Shown here: positions 52,638 to 61,873 of the stretch, in pieces
Numbering within the stretch: position 1 is the stretch's first letter
How the letters are laid out: the number at the start of each line of letters is the position of its first letter
Origin: Marinospirillum alkalitolerans
Lineage (GTDB): Bacteria > Pseudomonadota > Gammaproteobacteria > Pseudomonadales > Halomonadaceae
Assembly (NCBI RefSeq): GCF_045055655.1
Contig: NZ_JBANFI010000001.1
Location: forward strand, 62,001-126,000
DNA length: 64,000 nucleotides
Direction: 5' to 3'
Program-made: the position numbers and the translations under genes
Notes under the pieces: generated by a model
The model's input: the letters and a program-made list of their open reading frames with translations, nothing else
Databases searched by the model: none
Told to the model about the DNA's origin: nothing

Positions 52638-53660
52638 TTACCAGCTCAGGCGTGCGCCGACAGTAAAGTTGGTCTGGTCACCAATTTTCGAGTTGTCTTC
52701 GTTACCTCTGGCGATTTCAGCATAGGCGCGGAAGTTGCTGGTGAACTTGTAGTTTGCGCCCAGGCCGAAATCAATACCACTTTCTTGGCCACTACTAGAT
52801 ACTTCAACGTCACCATCTTTCACAACAACCCAGCTATCATGCCATGTGGCAGCGGCATAAATATCACCTTGGCCATAATTGTAAGAGAGTCCTAAGCCTG
52901 CACTGCGTGATTCTCCAGAGGTTTCAAGCAGCACAGAAGCAGTCAGCGCATCAAGGCGATAGGTCGCACTCAAACCGATGACAGGATCATACTCGTTGCC
53001 ATCATTGACCAGGCCAGCGCCTGTGTCTTCGTTGTTTTGGTCAACAGCGAGCGCCAACGTCAGGTTGTCTATGCCTGTGTATTGGACATAGGCTTGCAGG
53101 TTCCACTCTTCGTCATCATTGTTTGCGCCAACATTGGCATAATGACGTGCTGCCAAGCCTAAGCGTAGGCCGCCTAGGTCCGCTGTTTCAAAAGCGAGTG
53201 TATCGCCACGCGCACGATCACCGCCTTCAACAAGGGCGCGGTAGCCATCTTCTTCAAAAAGATCCAGCACGCTAGAAACGGCTGAGAAGTAGATGCCGTC
53301 AAAGTTACCAACAGTCACCTTACCCCAACCACCTTGTAAACCGATATAGGTGTTGCGTAGATCATTAAAGATGCGATCGTCACCAGTGTTGCGTCCACGG
53401 CGGCGCTCATCGGCTTCAAAACGGAATTCAGCACGGCCAAAAGCAGTCAAGTTGTCATTAATGGTGTGGGTAACGCGAAAACCGAAGCGCGAACCATTGT
53501 TTTGAATCTCGTTATCGCCATCATCATTTTTCAGCTGCAGTTGAATGCGGCCATAGTGATCAAAGCGCAGACTGTCATTCTGGAACAGAGTGACTGCTTG
53601 GGCTGAACCAGCAACAAGGCTGGTCGCGATAGCAGAAGCAAGCAGGGTTTTTTTCATCAT
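52638..53660 (-). CDS. Gram-negative general porin
   Basis: A 340-residue outer-membrane beta-barrel. Signal peptide to SAQA (residue 22). The mature start VTLFQNDSLRFDHYGRIQLQLK and internal NDNLTAFGRAEFRFE, YIGLQGGWGKVTVGNFDG and the end NFTVGARLSW (terminal aromatic) are typical of trimeric porins of the OmpC-like group. Alternating residues across the length support about 16 strands. Acidic residues are frequent, so cation selectivity is plausible. Start at 53660 (MMKKTLL) after GAGA; the second Met is equally possible. Confidence 0.93.
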   Translation of the reverse strand: MMKKTLLASAIATSLVAGSAQAVTLFQNDSLRFDHYGRIQLQLKNDDGDNEIQNNGSRFGFRVTHTINDNLTAFGRAEFRFEADERRRGRNTGDDRIFNDLRNTYIGLQGGWGKVTVGNFDGIYFSAVSSVLDLFEEDGYRALVEGGDRARGDTLAFETADLGGLRLGLAARHYANVGANNDDEEWNLQAYVQYTGIDNLTLALAVDQNNEDTGAGLVNDGNEYDPVIGLSATYRLDALTASVLLETSGESRSAGLGLSYNYGQGDIYAAATWHDSWVVVKDGDVEVSSSGQESGIDFGLGANYKFTSNFRAYAEIARGNEDNSKIGDQTNFTVGARLSW

Positions 53661-53869
53661 GAGATCTCTTTCAAAGCGAATTGAAGGACAACTCTGGTCG
53701 AGTCAGAGTCAAGGTGAGCAGACGGGCCTGCTGCACTGAAGCGGATAGTAGAAAGTGATCGTGACGAATGAATGAATAGCTGATGACTAAGCAATGAACA
53801 GATGGTGAGAGGGATTTTGTGCCTTGCCTCAATCGAGGCTGATGAAGGCTAGGCTCCACTTACTGACCT

Positions 53870-53898
53870 TTGATATGAGACAAGTGACAGAGTATTTT
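53870..53898 (+). promoter_or_regulatory. promoter of the first minor-pilin operon
   Basis: -35 TTGATA, exact 17-bp spacer, -10 TATTTT; start about 53905, 48 bp before the first pilin ATG. Confidence 0.55.
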
Positions 53899-53952
53899 TT
53901 ATGTGACAATATGTATCAGAAGTCGTTTGAAACGCTTTTTCTGGAAAACGCC

Positions 53953-54462
53953 ATGTCGAAAATGCGCCGGTTGCCTCTTGCTCAGTGCCAAGCAGGGGTA
54001 GGATTAATCGAGATACTCGTTGTATTGCTGATCTTGGGGATCACTTTCGGCGTGGCGGTGCCTGTCTATCAGCGCCAAGTTGAGCAGCTGCGCGTCAAAT
54101 CTGCTGCGCAAGAGGTCCTGTTAAGTTTAAGGCTGGCGCGTTCCGAAGCCGTTCGCACTCGTCAGCAGGTGAGCCTTTGTGCCTTAGGTCAAGGTGTGTG
54201 TGCCCCAACGGCAACCTGGCAACAGGGGTGGCGTATGGAGCTGGCGACACCAGCGCACCCACGACGACGTGACTGGTCTCTGGCACCGGATGTGTCGATA
54301 GAAGCGGGCGCTGGGCGTGTGGTTTTTAATGCCCAAGGCGCTTTAGAGACAGGCAGCAGCCAGGCTTTGCGTGTTGTTGGCCCGCAGGCGGCACGTTGTG
54401 TTGTGATATCGCCGATGGGGCATAGTCGTTTGGTGGCATGTCAGCAGGGAGGCGCAGGCTAA
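53953..54462 (+). CDS. fimU: type IV minor pilin FimU/FimT-like (GspH family)
   Basis: A 169-residue prepilin. The ATG at 53953 is chosen for GGAAAA upstream and because it gives a short leader before the prepilin-peptidase site AG/VGLIE; the N1 helix is IEILVVLLILGITFGVAVP. The globular part has FDRARSEA-like LRLARSEAVRTRQQVSLC, typical of GspH/FimT. First gene of fimU-pilV-pilW-pilX-pilY1-pilY2. Its stop overlaps the pilV start by 1 bp. Confidence 0.9.
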   Translation: MSKMRRLPLAQCQAGVGLIEILVVLLILGITFGVAVPVYQRQVEQLRVKSAAQEVLLSLRLARSEAVRTRQQVSLCALGQGVCAPTATWQQGWRMELATPAHPRRRDWSLAPDVSIEAGAGRVVFNAQGALETGSSQALRVVGPQAARCVVISPMGHSRLVACQQGGAG

Positions 54463-54905
54463 TGCGAGTAGAAGGCAGAAGTCCACAATGGAGTGAGCAA
54501 GGCGCCTCCTTAATTGAGGTGCTGGTAGCGCTGGTGATTCTGACTGTTGGCGTGTTGGGTGTGCTGGCGATGTTCAGTGCTTCTTTTGCGAGTCACTATG
54601 CCGCCTACCATCGCTCGCAGGCGGTTTTTTATGCTCAGGATTTAATTGATCGCGCACGCGCTTGGCAGCAAGATCTCAATCAGTATCAGTTCGCGCTTGG
54701 CGATGCTCAATGCGCTCCTCCAGTAGCCAGTATTCAAAATGCAAAGGCAGATCGAGATGCTTGGTTGGCTGCGCTCGGTTGTGCCTTACCTGGTGCACAG
54801 GCCAGAATCCAAGTTGGTGTTGAGCAGCAGCTTGAAGTTAAGATTAGTTGGCGCTCAGGGCCTTTGCAGCGTCCTACCTCAGTTCAACTGGTGACGCAGC
54901 TATGA
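54462..54905 (+). CDS. pilV: type IV minor pilin PilV
   Basis: A 147-residue prepilin starting at the ATG at 54462 in TAATG overlap with the previous gene. The cleavage site is QG/ASLIEVLVALVILTVG, followed by a helix and a small globular part with three or four Cys (ALGDAQCAPP, LAALGCALP), possibly a disulfide. It is one of the initiator complex pilins (FimU-PilV-PilW-PilX) that primes pilus assembly and carries PilY1. It overlaps pilW by ATGA. Confidence 0.9.
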   Translation: MRVEGRSPQWSEQGASLIEVLVALVILTVGVLGVLAMFSASFASHYAAYHRSQAVFYAQDLIDRARAWQQDLNQYQFALGDAQCAPPVASIQNAKADRDAWLAALGCALPGAQARIQVGVEQQLEVKISWRSGPLQRPTSVQLVTQL

Positions 54906-55975
54906 AAAAAAATCGTCGCCCCTCCTTCTTTTCTACAGGTTTGACACTGGTCGAAATGTTAGTGGCGCTACTTATCGGCGTGATTTTAATGCTGGCCTTG
55001 GTCTCACTCTTTAATCAATCCACTCGACAAACTGCCCAGCTTGAAGCACGAGGCTATGTGGCTGAGGCTGGGCGCTATGCGTTGGATTTACTGGCACAGG
55101 ATGTCCGTCAAGCAGGTAGCTGGGGATGCTTAGGTACTGACTTTGATATGACGGATGCTGCTCTGACTTTTCCAGAGCGTTATTGGAATCATGGTGTTAA
55201 GGTTTTTCATCCGAGTGTCGCTGCCTCATGGAATCATTTGCCAGAAATCGTGCGCCAAGTTGCCGTGGCGGATCAAAGCCTGCTGTTCATCAGTGGCGCT
55301 CGAGATACAGGTGTGCGTCTGACAGGGCGAAATCATGGTCGTCTGACTGGTCAGGCCCAGGTTTGGAAGGGCTTCTTAACCGGTTTGAATCCTGGAAACA
55401 CCTTGCTGCTCGTCAATAGTCAGTGTGAAGACGGTATTGTATTGCATCTGGACCAGTTTACGAGTGGCGATGAAGATGAAGAAGACTCTTTGCAGGTCGA
55501 TCTACCCGAAGATGAGTGGCCTGAGTGGTTAGGTCAGACAATTGGCCAAGATCAAATCAACCAAGATCGTGGTAGTCAGGTCTATCGCATCGAAAGTCGC
55601 CTGTATTTTATTGGTGAGCATGCTGGATCACGCTGGTTGATGCGTTGGCAGGCAGGTGCTGCGCAGGTTGAGCCTCTCGTTGAAGGGATTGAGCAGCTAT
55701 TCTTTCTACTGGGACAAAAAAAATCGCAAAGACTCGCCAGCTATATTTATGAGCAGTATACCGAGGATTCACCGATCACCAGCTGGACTGAAGCTGATTG
55801 GCAGCAGGTTGGTGCACTACAAGTAAATCTGTTAGTTGCTGCACCTCAGGTGATTGCTGGCGTCAATCATAGTCCTATTGTTTTTCGCCCCAACAGCCCC
55901 GCTGTGTCTCTACCAGGGCGTGAAGCCTCTGTTTATCGCATGACTACAGCCCTCAGAGGGAGATTGGCACGATGA
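54902..55975 (+). CDS. pilW: type IV minor pilin PilW
   Basis: A 357-residue prepilin starting at the ATG at 54902 (overlap ATGA with pilV). Cleavage site TG/LTLVEMLVALLIGVILML. The first globular block RGYVAEAGRYALDLLAQDVRQAGSWGC is a PilW hallmark; an acidic segment SGDEDEEDSLQVDLPEDEW is notable. The length is usual for PilW-type pilins. It overlaps pilX by 4 bp. Confidence 0.92.
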   Translation: MKKNRRPSFFSTGLTLVEMLVALLIGVILMLALVSLFNQSTRQTAQLEARGYVAEAGRYALDLLAQDVRQAGSWGCLGTDFDMTDAALTFPERYWNHGVKVFHPSVAASWNHLPEIVRQVAVADQSLLFISGARDTGVRLTGRNHGRLTGQAQVWKGFLTGLNPGNTLLLVNSQCEDGIVLHLDQFTSGDEDEEDSLQVDLPEDEWPEWLGQTIGQDQINQDRGSQVYRIESRLYFIGEHAGSRWLMRWQAGAAQVEPLVEGIEQLFFLLGQKKSQRLASYIYEQYTEDSPITSWTEADWQQVGALQVNLLVAAPQVIAGVNHSPIVFRPNSPAVSLPGREASVYRMTTALRGRLAR

Positions 55976-56505
55976 GCGTAAAAAAATCTCAGCAGGGTTA
56001 TGCGTTGATTATGGTTTTATTTATCCTAGTTGCCGTGACGCTCTTTGGTTTAACGAGCGTCCAAGATGCGAGCCTGCAACTGCAGATGAGTCAAAACCAG
56101 CAGGACTATCAGCGTGCCTTTCAAGCTGCAGAGGCGGCCTTGCGCTATGGTGAGCGGCTAGTGGCTGAATCCCGCTCTTCTTATACCGCATCACCTGACT
56201 TGCCTGATGTCCACGCTTGGCCAGTCACTAATGCCTGGGCTATTAAGGTGGGATTAAAACTTAGCGACGTAAATAGTGACGATAATTGCGACGTAAATAG
56301 TGACGAAAAAAACGACTTTTTATTAAAGTGCGCACCCCGGGTGGTGATTAGTCAGCCCACGCTGCGTGTCCTTGGTAGTAATGCGACAGGCAGCTTTTGC
56401 GAGCGCTTATATCCCATTACCAGTTTTGCTGTGGGTGAGCAGATAGAAACGCGCGTGGTACTGCGTGCTTATTATGCCATTATTGATGATTGCTTTATTG
56501 AGTAG
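55972..56505 (+). CDS. pilX: type IV minor pilin PilX
   Basis: A 177-residue pilin-like protein with the PilX start KKSQQGYALIMVLFILVAVTLFG; the processing site G/YALIM lacks the usual Glu5. The following helix (QDASLQLQMSQNQQDYQRAFQAAEAALRYGE) is the PilX_N pattern. An in-frame 24-bp duplication codes for an Asp/Asn-rich loop (DVNSDDNCDVNSDEKND, about residues 99-115). It ends RAYYAIIDDCFIE. It is 11 bp before pilY1. Confidence 0.9.
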   Translation: MSVKKSQQGYALIMVLFILVAVTLFGLTSVQDASLQLQMSQNQQDYQRAFQAAEAALRYGERLVAESRSSYTASPDLPDVHAWPVTNAWAIKVGLKLSDVNSDDNCDVNSDEKNDFLLKCAPRVVISQPTLRVLGSNATGSFCERLYPITSFAVGEQIETRVVLRAYYAIIDDCFIE

Positions 56506-56516
56506 GAGCCGGACAG

Positions 56517-59500
56517 ATGAATAGGATATTGCTGCCCCTTGTGTGCTGCCTCTTTGCACCCGCCTATGCGAATGTCGATGTCGCGCCAATTCCGTTGGAT
56601 GCGATGAGAGATGTGCCGCCCAATATTCTGTTGATCGTTGATAATTCCAATACGATGGTGGAGGGGGTGGATGGCCTCGTTGCTGCTGACTGTGAACCTT
56701 GGCGGGGTGAAACCTGTCTTGTTGGTGCATCTAGCCCTTTGAGTAAGTCAGAAATTATTCGTGGTGTGGCACGCCAGCTGGTGCGCGATTATGTTGGGCA
56801 GGTGAATCTAGGATTGATGGCTTATCAGCAGAATCCGCCTTCAACCAGTACGACCGACTGGAACAATCGAGTAATACGCGCTTGGATCGTGAATCGCCTT
56901 TATGCAGTGAGTTATAATCCGAATAATTATAATGCCAGCGAAGATTGTAGCTTTGATCTGAGCGATTGGGATACAGCGCAGCGTTGTTCACGCTTTAGTA
57001 ATCCCAGTGAGCCTGGTCGTTATATTTATTATAATATCGGTGTGCCTGGTTATGCTTCAGGAAGTGATGCGCCTCAGCTAGTGACTCATGCTTATACCTT
57101 GAATTATGCTTCTGGATATAAAGATTCCCCTTTTAATTTTAATTTATTTGCATCTAAAGTCGGTACTCAGGACGGTAGTGGTAATTACAACCTATCTGGG
57201 TGTCGATGGGTTTGGGCGCTGGGTGCTAGGTTTATGGATTGTAATAATATGCCACCTGGCTACTCCTTATATATAGGAAGTACCAGTGGCGTTTTAAATG
57301 ATAGTGCCCGTGCTCGTGGTGTGACTCATTGGGGTCAGCGTATGGCTGCTTTGTCTTTTAATACCCAGGAGTGGACCTCGCTTAGGTCTCCCGGCCTAGG
57401 TTATCTGCATACCCCTATTCGCTTGTTGGATGAGACCCAAGCCCATGCACTCAACCTCAAGCTCGCGCCAGTGCCAACAGCCTACCGTCAGAATATTACG
57501 ACTGACGCGAGTCAACCGCTGATTAATGCGGGTCTCACGCCGTTAGAAGGTACGCTCTATACAGCACATGATTATTTTCGTGGTCATACAGAGTACTTTG
57601 GTGCTGAGCAAGGGCAAGGAAATGCAGAAACCCGCTTGCCAGAATCCTGCGGGGTGAATGCCGCTATTTGGCTGACTGATGGGATGCCATCGGTGGATCG
57701 TCAAGGCAATGCTTTAGGTAATAATCCAGATCGCGCATTGAATGATGCTGTGGCTGCGGCTGAGCGCTTACATCTAGGAGATCCTGATGATGAGAACAAC
57801 AAGGTCGATCTTTATGTTGTTGGTTTTGCGATGCCGCCAACGGTTGATCCAGATTCCTTGCATCGTTTGGCGCGGGCTGGAGGCACGTCTCGTGCCTTTA
57901 TGACCACAAATACGGCTGGCTTAAATGAAGCAATTCGCGGTATTTTTGGGCGGGTGATTCAGGAAGGAAGGCAAACAGCGACTTCGGCTGCGGTGAACTC
58001 CGGCCGTTTGACCAGCGATACCCTCGCCTTTTTATCTGGCTATCGACCCAGCGATTCATCTGGTGAGCTGATTGCCCAAAATCTTCAGACTGGACAGAGG
58101 GTTTGGGATGCCGAGCAGCGTCTGCGTAGCTCATCTGCCCCGCTTTTAGTGCAGGATGCAGAGCAGAATAGGCTTGTTGATTTACGCAGTGCAATGGCTC
58201 CTGCAGCGCTGTTTGAGGCTTTGAATCGCAATCCCTTAAGTGATCGTATTGATGGCTTAGCTCATGCGCGCATTCAGTGGCTTTTGGGTACAGAGGATAC
58301 ACAGCTTCGCTCACGCACTGTCGATGGTCAGCTGCGTTTGTTGGGTGGGATTGTCCACACGACCCCCGTCTATTCTGGTGGAGTGCATTATCGTGGCCAA
58401 GATAGCTTGCCTGGCGCGGAAGGTCGCCGCTTTTGGAACTATGCGCGTCAAGCTGAGAATAAAAGGCCGCTGCTGATAGCCGGTGCAAACGATGGCCAGA
58501 TCTATGGATTTCGTGCGGATACTGGCCATCACCAATTCTCGATAATCCCTTCAGCCTTTTTGCAGGCAGAAGCCGAGCAGGCAGCGCCGATTAATCATTT
58601 GATGGACCCTCAATATCAACCACGCTTTTTAATGAATGGCGGACTGACTCTTGGTGATGCCTATATCAATGATCAATGGCAACGTATCCTGCTGGCCTCT
58701 TTAGGTCAGGGTGGGCGCAGTGTCGTGGCCTTCAATGTCAGTCGCTTAGAGCAGTCATCGACCAGAGCCACGGCGCGTTTATGGGAGTTTGAACATCCAG
58801 AGCTGGGCTTGGCCGTCAAAGAAGCACATAGCGTCCGTCTGGCGAATGGTCGCTGGGTTGCTGTTTTTGGCAATGGCGTGAATAGTGCCAGTCAGCAGGC
58901 TGGCTTGTTTGTTGTTGATCTTGCTACAGGCGAGCTGGTGCGCTTTCTGAGTACCGCTTCAGGTGGTGGGCAAGATCCGAATGGTATCTTAGCGATCACG
59001 CCTTCGACACAGGCGGAAGGCTCTTTAGTGGTGGATCGCATCTATGCAGGTGATTTGTACGGCCAAGTGTGGCGTTTTGATCTCAGCGCAACCAGCCCAG
59101 AAGATTGGCAGGCGGAGCGCTTATTCACAGCGACTACGGCGACTGGAGGGCGTCAGCCCATCACTGCTGCGCCAGAGGTGACACGTGATCGGCGGCTACC
59201 AGGACAGCGAATTATTTTGGTCGGTACAGGTAGCTTTTTCCGTACAGGTGATCGCGCTGATCAAACAACACAAAGCTTCTATGGCTTGTATGATGATGGA
59301 CAGCGCACTAATGGACAACGCAGTCAGCTATTGCAGCAGCAGATTTTGTGGGAGCAGAGCCTGTCCCATGCAGATCAGCAGTATATTTTACGGGGGACGT
59401 CACAAAACACACCTACAGCCCAGCATCGTGGCTGGGTATTGGATTTAACTCAAACAGCTGGTGAGCGAGTCGTTTCTCAAGCGCATATCTCTGCAGGGGG

Positions 59501-59840
59501 AACAGGCCAGCGTGTCAGGTTTAATAGCCTTATCGTGAATGAACCTGTCAATATTTGTCAGGCCCCCTCGCGTTCAGGTTTTTTGTTTGAACTGGATCTG
59601 CTGAGTGGGGCTGCTTTAAGTGATTCACGCTTTGTGGTCACCGATGGTACGAATCTCGCTGACTTGTTAGAAAGTGGACGCCTAGCCTCTGCTATTAGCC
59701 ATAACCAAGGGCAGGGTGCGGCAACAGTGCTAGAAACTGGCGCAGACTCTGAGGTCTTAGTGACAGGTGATGGGCAGTTGATTACCGTGACTTCTGACCC
59801 TCAATCAACCGGAAGACGGAGTTGGGAGCAGTTAAGATGA
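56517..59840 (+). CDS. pilY1: pilus tip adhesin/regulator PilY1
   Basis: A 1107-residue secreted protein: signal peptide to AYA/NVDV (residue ~19). N-terminal vWA-like region with a MIDAS-type DNSNT motif (about residue 43) and LTDGMPS near residue 385, then a C-terminal Neisseria-PilC-like beta-propeller with RPLLIAGANDGQIYGFRADTG and VDRIYAGDLYGQVWRFDL. It sits at the pilus tip with the minor pilins, acting in adhesion and surface sensing. The residues corresponding to the Pseudomonas calcium loop (DxDxDxxxD just before YAGDL) are largely lost here (Gln832, Glu834, Ser836, Asp840). TAGGAG precedes the ATG; the end overlaps the next gene by 4 bp. Confidence 0.94.
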   Translation: MNRILLPLVCCLFAPAYANVDVAPIPLDAMRDVPPNILLIVDNSNTMVEGVDGLVAADCEPWRGETCLVGASSPLSKSEIIRGVARQLVRDYVGQVNLGLMAYQQNPPSTSTTDWNNRVIRAWIVNRLYAVSYNPNNYNASEDCSFDLSDWDTAQRCSRFSNPSEPGRYIYYNIGVPGYASGSDAPQLVTHAYTLNYASGYKDSPFNFNLFASKVGTQDGSGNYNLSGCRWVWALGARFMDCNNMPPGYSLYIGSTSGVLNDSARARGVTHWGQRMAALSFNTQEWTSLRSPGLGYLHTPIRLLDETQAHALNLKLAPVPTAYRQNITTDASQPLINAGLTPLEGTLYTAHDYFRGHTEYFGAEQGQGNAETRLPESCGVNAAIWLTDGMPSVDRQGNALGNNPDRALNDAVAAAERLHLGDPDDENNKVDLYVVGFAMPPTVDPDSLHRLARAGGTSRAFMTTNTAGLNEAIRGIFGRVIQEGRQTATSAAVNSGRLTSDTLAFLSGYRPSDSSGELIAQNLQTGQRVWDAEQRLRSSSAPLLVQDAEQNRLVDLRSAMAPAALFEALNRNPLSDRIDGLAHARIQWLLGTEDTQLRSRTVDGQLRLLGGIVHTTPVYSGGVHYRGQDSLPGAEGRRFWNYARQAENKRPLLIAGANDGQIYGFRADTGHHQFSIIPSAFLQAEAEQAAPINHLMDPQYQPRFLMNGGLTLGDAYINDQWQRILLASLGQGGRSVVAFNVSRLEQSSTRATARLWEFEHPELGLAVKEAHSVRLANGRWVAVFGNGVNSASQQAGLFVVDLATGELVRFLSTASGGGQDPNGILAITPSTQAEGSLVVDRIYAGDLYGQVWRFDLSATSPEDWQAERLFTATTATGGRQPITAAPEVTRDRRLPGQRIILVGTGSFFRTGDRADQTTQSFYGLYDDGQRTNGQRSQLLQQQILWEQSLSHADQQYILRGTSQNTPTAQHRGWVLDLTQTAGERVVSQAHISAGGTGQRVRFNSLIVNEPVNICQAPSRSGFLFELDLLSGAALSDSRFVVTDGTNLADLLESGRLASAISHNQGQGAATVLETGADSEVLVTGDGQLITVTSDPQSTGRRSWEQLR

Positions 59841-60112
59841 GACTCTTATTGATCGGCTTAGCCTTAGGGCTTTTCAGCCCTTGGGTCATGGCGTTGAGTT
59901 GGGTCAGTCATGATTGTGGCCAGATACAACGTATTGAAGCGCGTGAGCTGCGTGTGATCATCGATCAGCAGGTTTATATCATTGACCCTGCGCGTGCAGA
60001 ACAGACCTTGCGCCGCTTAATTGCCTATCAGGGACAGCGTGTTTGTTTTGATTTAGAGCCAGGTGAGCGAGGTTTAGTGATCCAGCCGGAGAGTCTCGTG
60101 CGTGCTGAGTAA
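59837..60112 (+). CDS. pilY2: small secreted protein, PilY2 position
   Basis: A 91-residue protein from the ATG at 59837 (ATGA overlap with pilY1). Signal peptide to about residue 20 (VMALSW). The mature part has two cysteines (HDCGQIQRIE and RVCFDLEPGE) and the pattern RELRVIIDQQVYIID, compatible with a small oligonucleotide-binding-like fold. Position directly after pilY1 matches Pseudomonas pilY2, a small protein needed for normal piliation; the match is by context and size rather than strong sequence recall. Confidence 0.7.
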   Translation: MRLLLIGLALGLFSPWVMALSWVSHDCGQIQRIEARELRVIIDQQVYIIDPARAEQTLRRLIAYQGQRVCFDLEPGERGLVIQPESLVRAE

Positions 60113-60209
60113 GTGCGCAGCTTTATCAACCTAGATCAATTTTCTGACACGTATTTTTGGCTAAACTTGACTACTAAGTACGGCTATTTGCTGGCAAGGA
60201 GGTCAAGTT

Positions 60210-60758
60210 ATGCGCCGAATATCGATTCCCCACTCAGCGGCAAGGCAACGCGGTGTCAATCTCGTTGAGATTCTTGCTGTTTTGTTGATTGTCAGCTTGC
60301 TGGCGGGTGTGGCGTGGCCAGCCGGTCAAGGTATGATCAATCAAGCTGAATTACGTTCAGCGACCAATACTGCCTTTAATGCCTTGCTCTACACCCGTCA
60401 TGAAGCGGCCCGCCTGCGCCAAACGGCTTACCTGTGTTTTATTCCGAGCACCAGTCAACCCACCTGTCAGTCTCAGTCGACAGGAACCTTGGGTGTTTTT
60501 GTAGAAAAGTCAGGAGAGGCAGATCGGCTAGTACAGGCTTTTGATCTTTCGGCTCAGGCCCGCCTGCACTTTGTTGGTATTCAGCACCCTTATAAAATTC
60601 ACTTTGGTGAATTAGGGCAAAGAGAGCGCCTGACAGAGCAAAATGGCACCGCCTATTTGAATGTTGAGCTGGCTTCTGCCCAGCGCCATGTTGAAGTCTG
60701 CTATAACGGACGCATTCGTATCCGTGAGCAGCTCACCCAGAGTGAGTGTCAGGGATGA
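60210..60758 (+). CDS. second FimU/FimT-like minor pilin
   Basis: A 182-residue prepilin. Strong RBS AAGGAGGTC before the ATG. Leader then RG/VNLVEILAVLLIVSLLAG, with the GspH-like block NTAFNALLYTRHEAARLRQTAYLC. It is a paralogue of the first gene of the operon 6 kb upstream, but divergent in the globular part (LSAQARLHFVGIQHPYKIHFGE). It begins a second minor-pilin operon after a 97-bp gap. Its stop overlaps the next ATG by 4 bp. Confidence 0.9.
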   Translation: MRRISIPHSAARQRGVNLVEILAVLLIVSLLAGVAWPAGQGMINQAELRSATNTAFNALLYTRHEAARLRQTAYLCFIPSTSQPTCQSQSTGTLGVFVEKSGEADRLVQAFDLSAQARLHFVGIQHPYKIHFGELGQRERLTEQNGTAYLNVELASAQRHVEVCYNGRIRIREQLTQSECQG

Positions 60759-61231
60759 AGCACGCTCAGCAAGCGATACAACAAGGTTTTTCATTGATTG
60801 AAGTGCTGGTTGCGCTGCTGGTGGTGACACTTGGGTTGATGGGGCTGATCCTGACTCAAGGTCATCTGCAGCAGCAGGCTTTTTCCGCGCATCAGCGTAG
60901 TCTGGCCGGTTTTGCGGCGCAGGATTTGCAAGAGCGTTTGCGAGTTCAGGTTTGCTTTTTGCCCCAGTTAACAACAGATACAGCTTGGCAGCAGTTTATC
61001 GAGCGTCAAACCCGAGAATGGCGTGCCGCCCATCCCCAGTTAGCCGATTGGCCAGCGACCTGGGCTCCTGAGCCGCTGACTGGCGGCTTTCCTCAAACCG
61101 ATCAGGTGCTTGAAAAAGCGCAAGAGCAAGGTTTTTGGAGTTTCGAACTCAGCCTTCACCCACCTCGTACCGCGGCGCCTGTAATGCAACGTCTACTTGT
61201 TGAATATCGGGAAGTGTGCCATGTCAGCTAG
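60755..61231 (+). CDS. second PilV-like minor pilin
   Basis: A 158-residue prepilin from the ATG at 60755 (overlap with the preceding stop). Cleavage QG/FSLIEVLVALLVVTLGLMG. The body is Gln-rich (LTQGHLQQQAFSAHQRSL) and contains AAQDLQERLRVQVC, as in PilV. It ends with REVCHVS. It overlaps the next gene by 11 bp. Confidence 0.88.
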   Translation: MKHAQQAIQQGFSLIEVLVALLVVTLGLMGLILTQGHLQQQAFSAHQRSLAGFAAQDLQERLRVQVCFLPQLTTDTAWQQFIERQTREWRAAHPQLADWPATWAPEPLTGGFPQTDQVLEKAQEQGFWSFELSLHPPRTAAPVMQRLLVEYREVCHVS

Positions 61232-61856
61232 ACAAGATCAGCAGCTTGGATTGGGTCTGGTCGAGATGCTGGTGACGGCACTGATTGGCGGGATTCTGCT
61301 GGTTAGTATCGCCACGGCGATCAGTGCCATGACGCAAACACAAAACCGGATTGATGAGTATGAGCGCCTGCAAGAAAGCCTGCGCTTTGTCATCCATCTT
61401 GCTGGACGTAGTCTGCGCACTGCTGAGCAGCTGATTGAAGCACAAGACACCCATCTCACCATCCAACGCCGTGCAGAAAAAGATGGGGTGCTGGCTTGTA
61501 CAGGAAAAGAAATGCCTAGGCGTGAAGAGTGGACAGAGCGTTTTGTGTTAGAGCAAGGGCAGCTGCGTTGTCGTGTTGAACAGACAGGTTATCCCGTCAC
61601 AACTGAAACCCTTGCCTATGATCTAGCCGAGCTGGGCTGGCGCTATGCCGAGCATGATGCTGAGAACGAAGTACAGTGGGTCTCTGCGGATGAGATCACT
61701 GATCCTACAGCAGTCATTGGTGTGCAGATGATGATCCAATTCGCTGAGTCGGCTGTCCAACAGGCCAATAGACAGCATCAGCCAGCTCTGTTGCATCATC
61801 AGCGTGTCTTGGTGTTGCGCCATGCCCTCGCGCGTCAGCTGGATTCTAGCGATTAA
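61221..61856 (+). CDS. second PilW-like minor pilin
   Basis: A 211-residue prepilin from the ATG at 61221. Cleavage LG/LGLVEMLVTALIGGILL (a GLG context gives two possible sites), then RIDEYERLQESLRFVIHLAGRSLRTAEQL, the PilW-type helix. Much shorter than the PilW of the first operon (357 residues), so part of the globular domain is missing or it is a different subtype. Confidence 0.85.
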   Translation: MSARQDQQLGLGLVEMLVTALIGGILLVSIATAISAMTQTQNRIDEYERLQESLRFVIHLAGRSLRTAEQLIEAQDTHLTIQRRAEKDGVLACTGKEMPRREEWTERFVLEQGQLRCRVEQTGYPVTTETLAYDLAELGWRYAEHDAENEVQWVSADEITDPTAVIGVQMMIQFAESAVQQANRQHQPALLHHQRVLVLRHALARQLDSSD

Positions 61857-61873
61857 ATAGCACGGAGCGCCTC

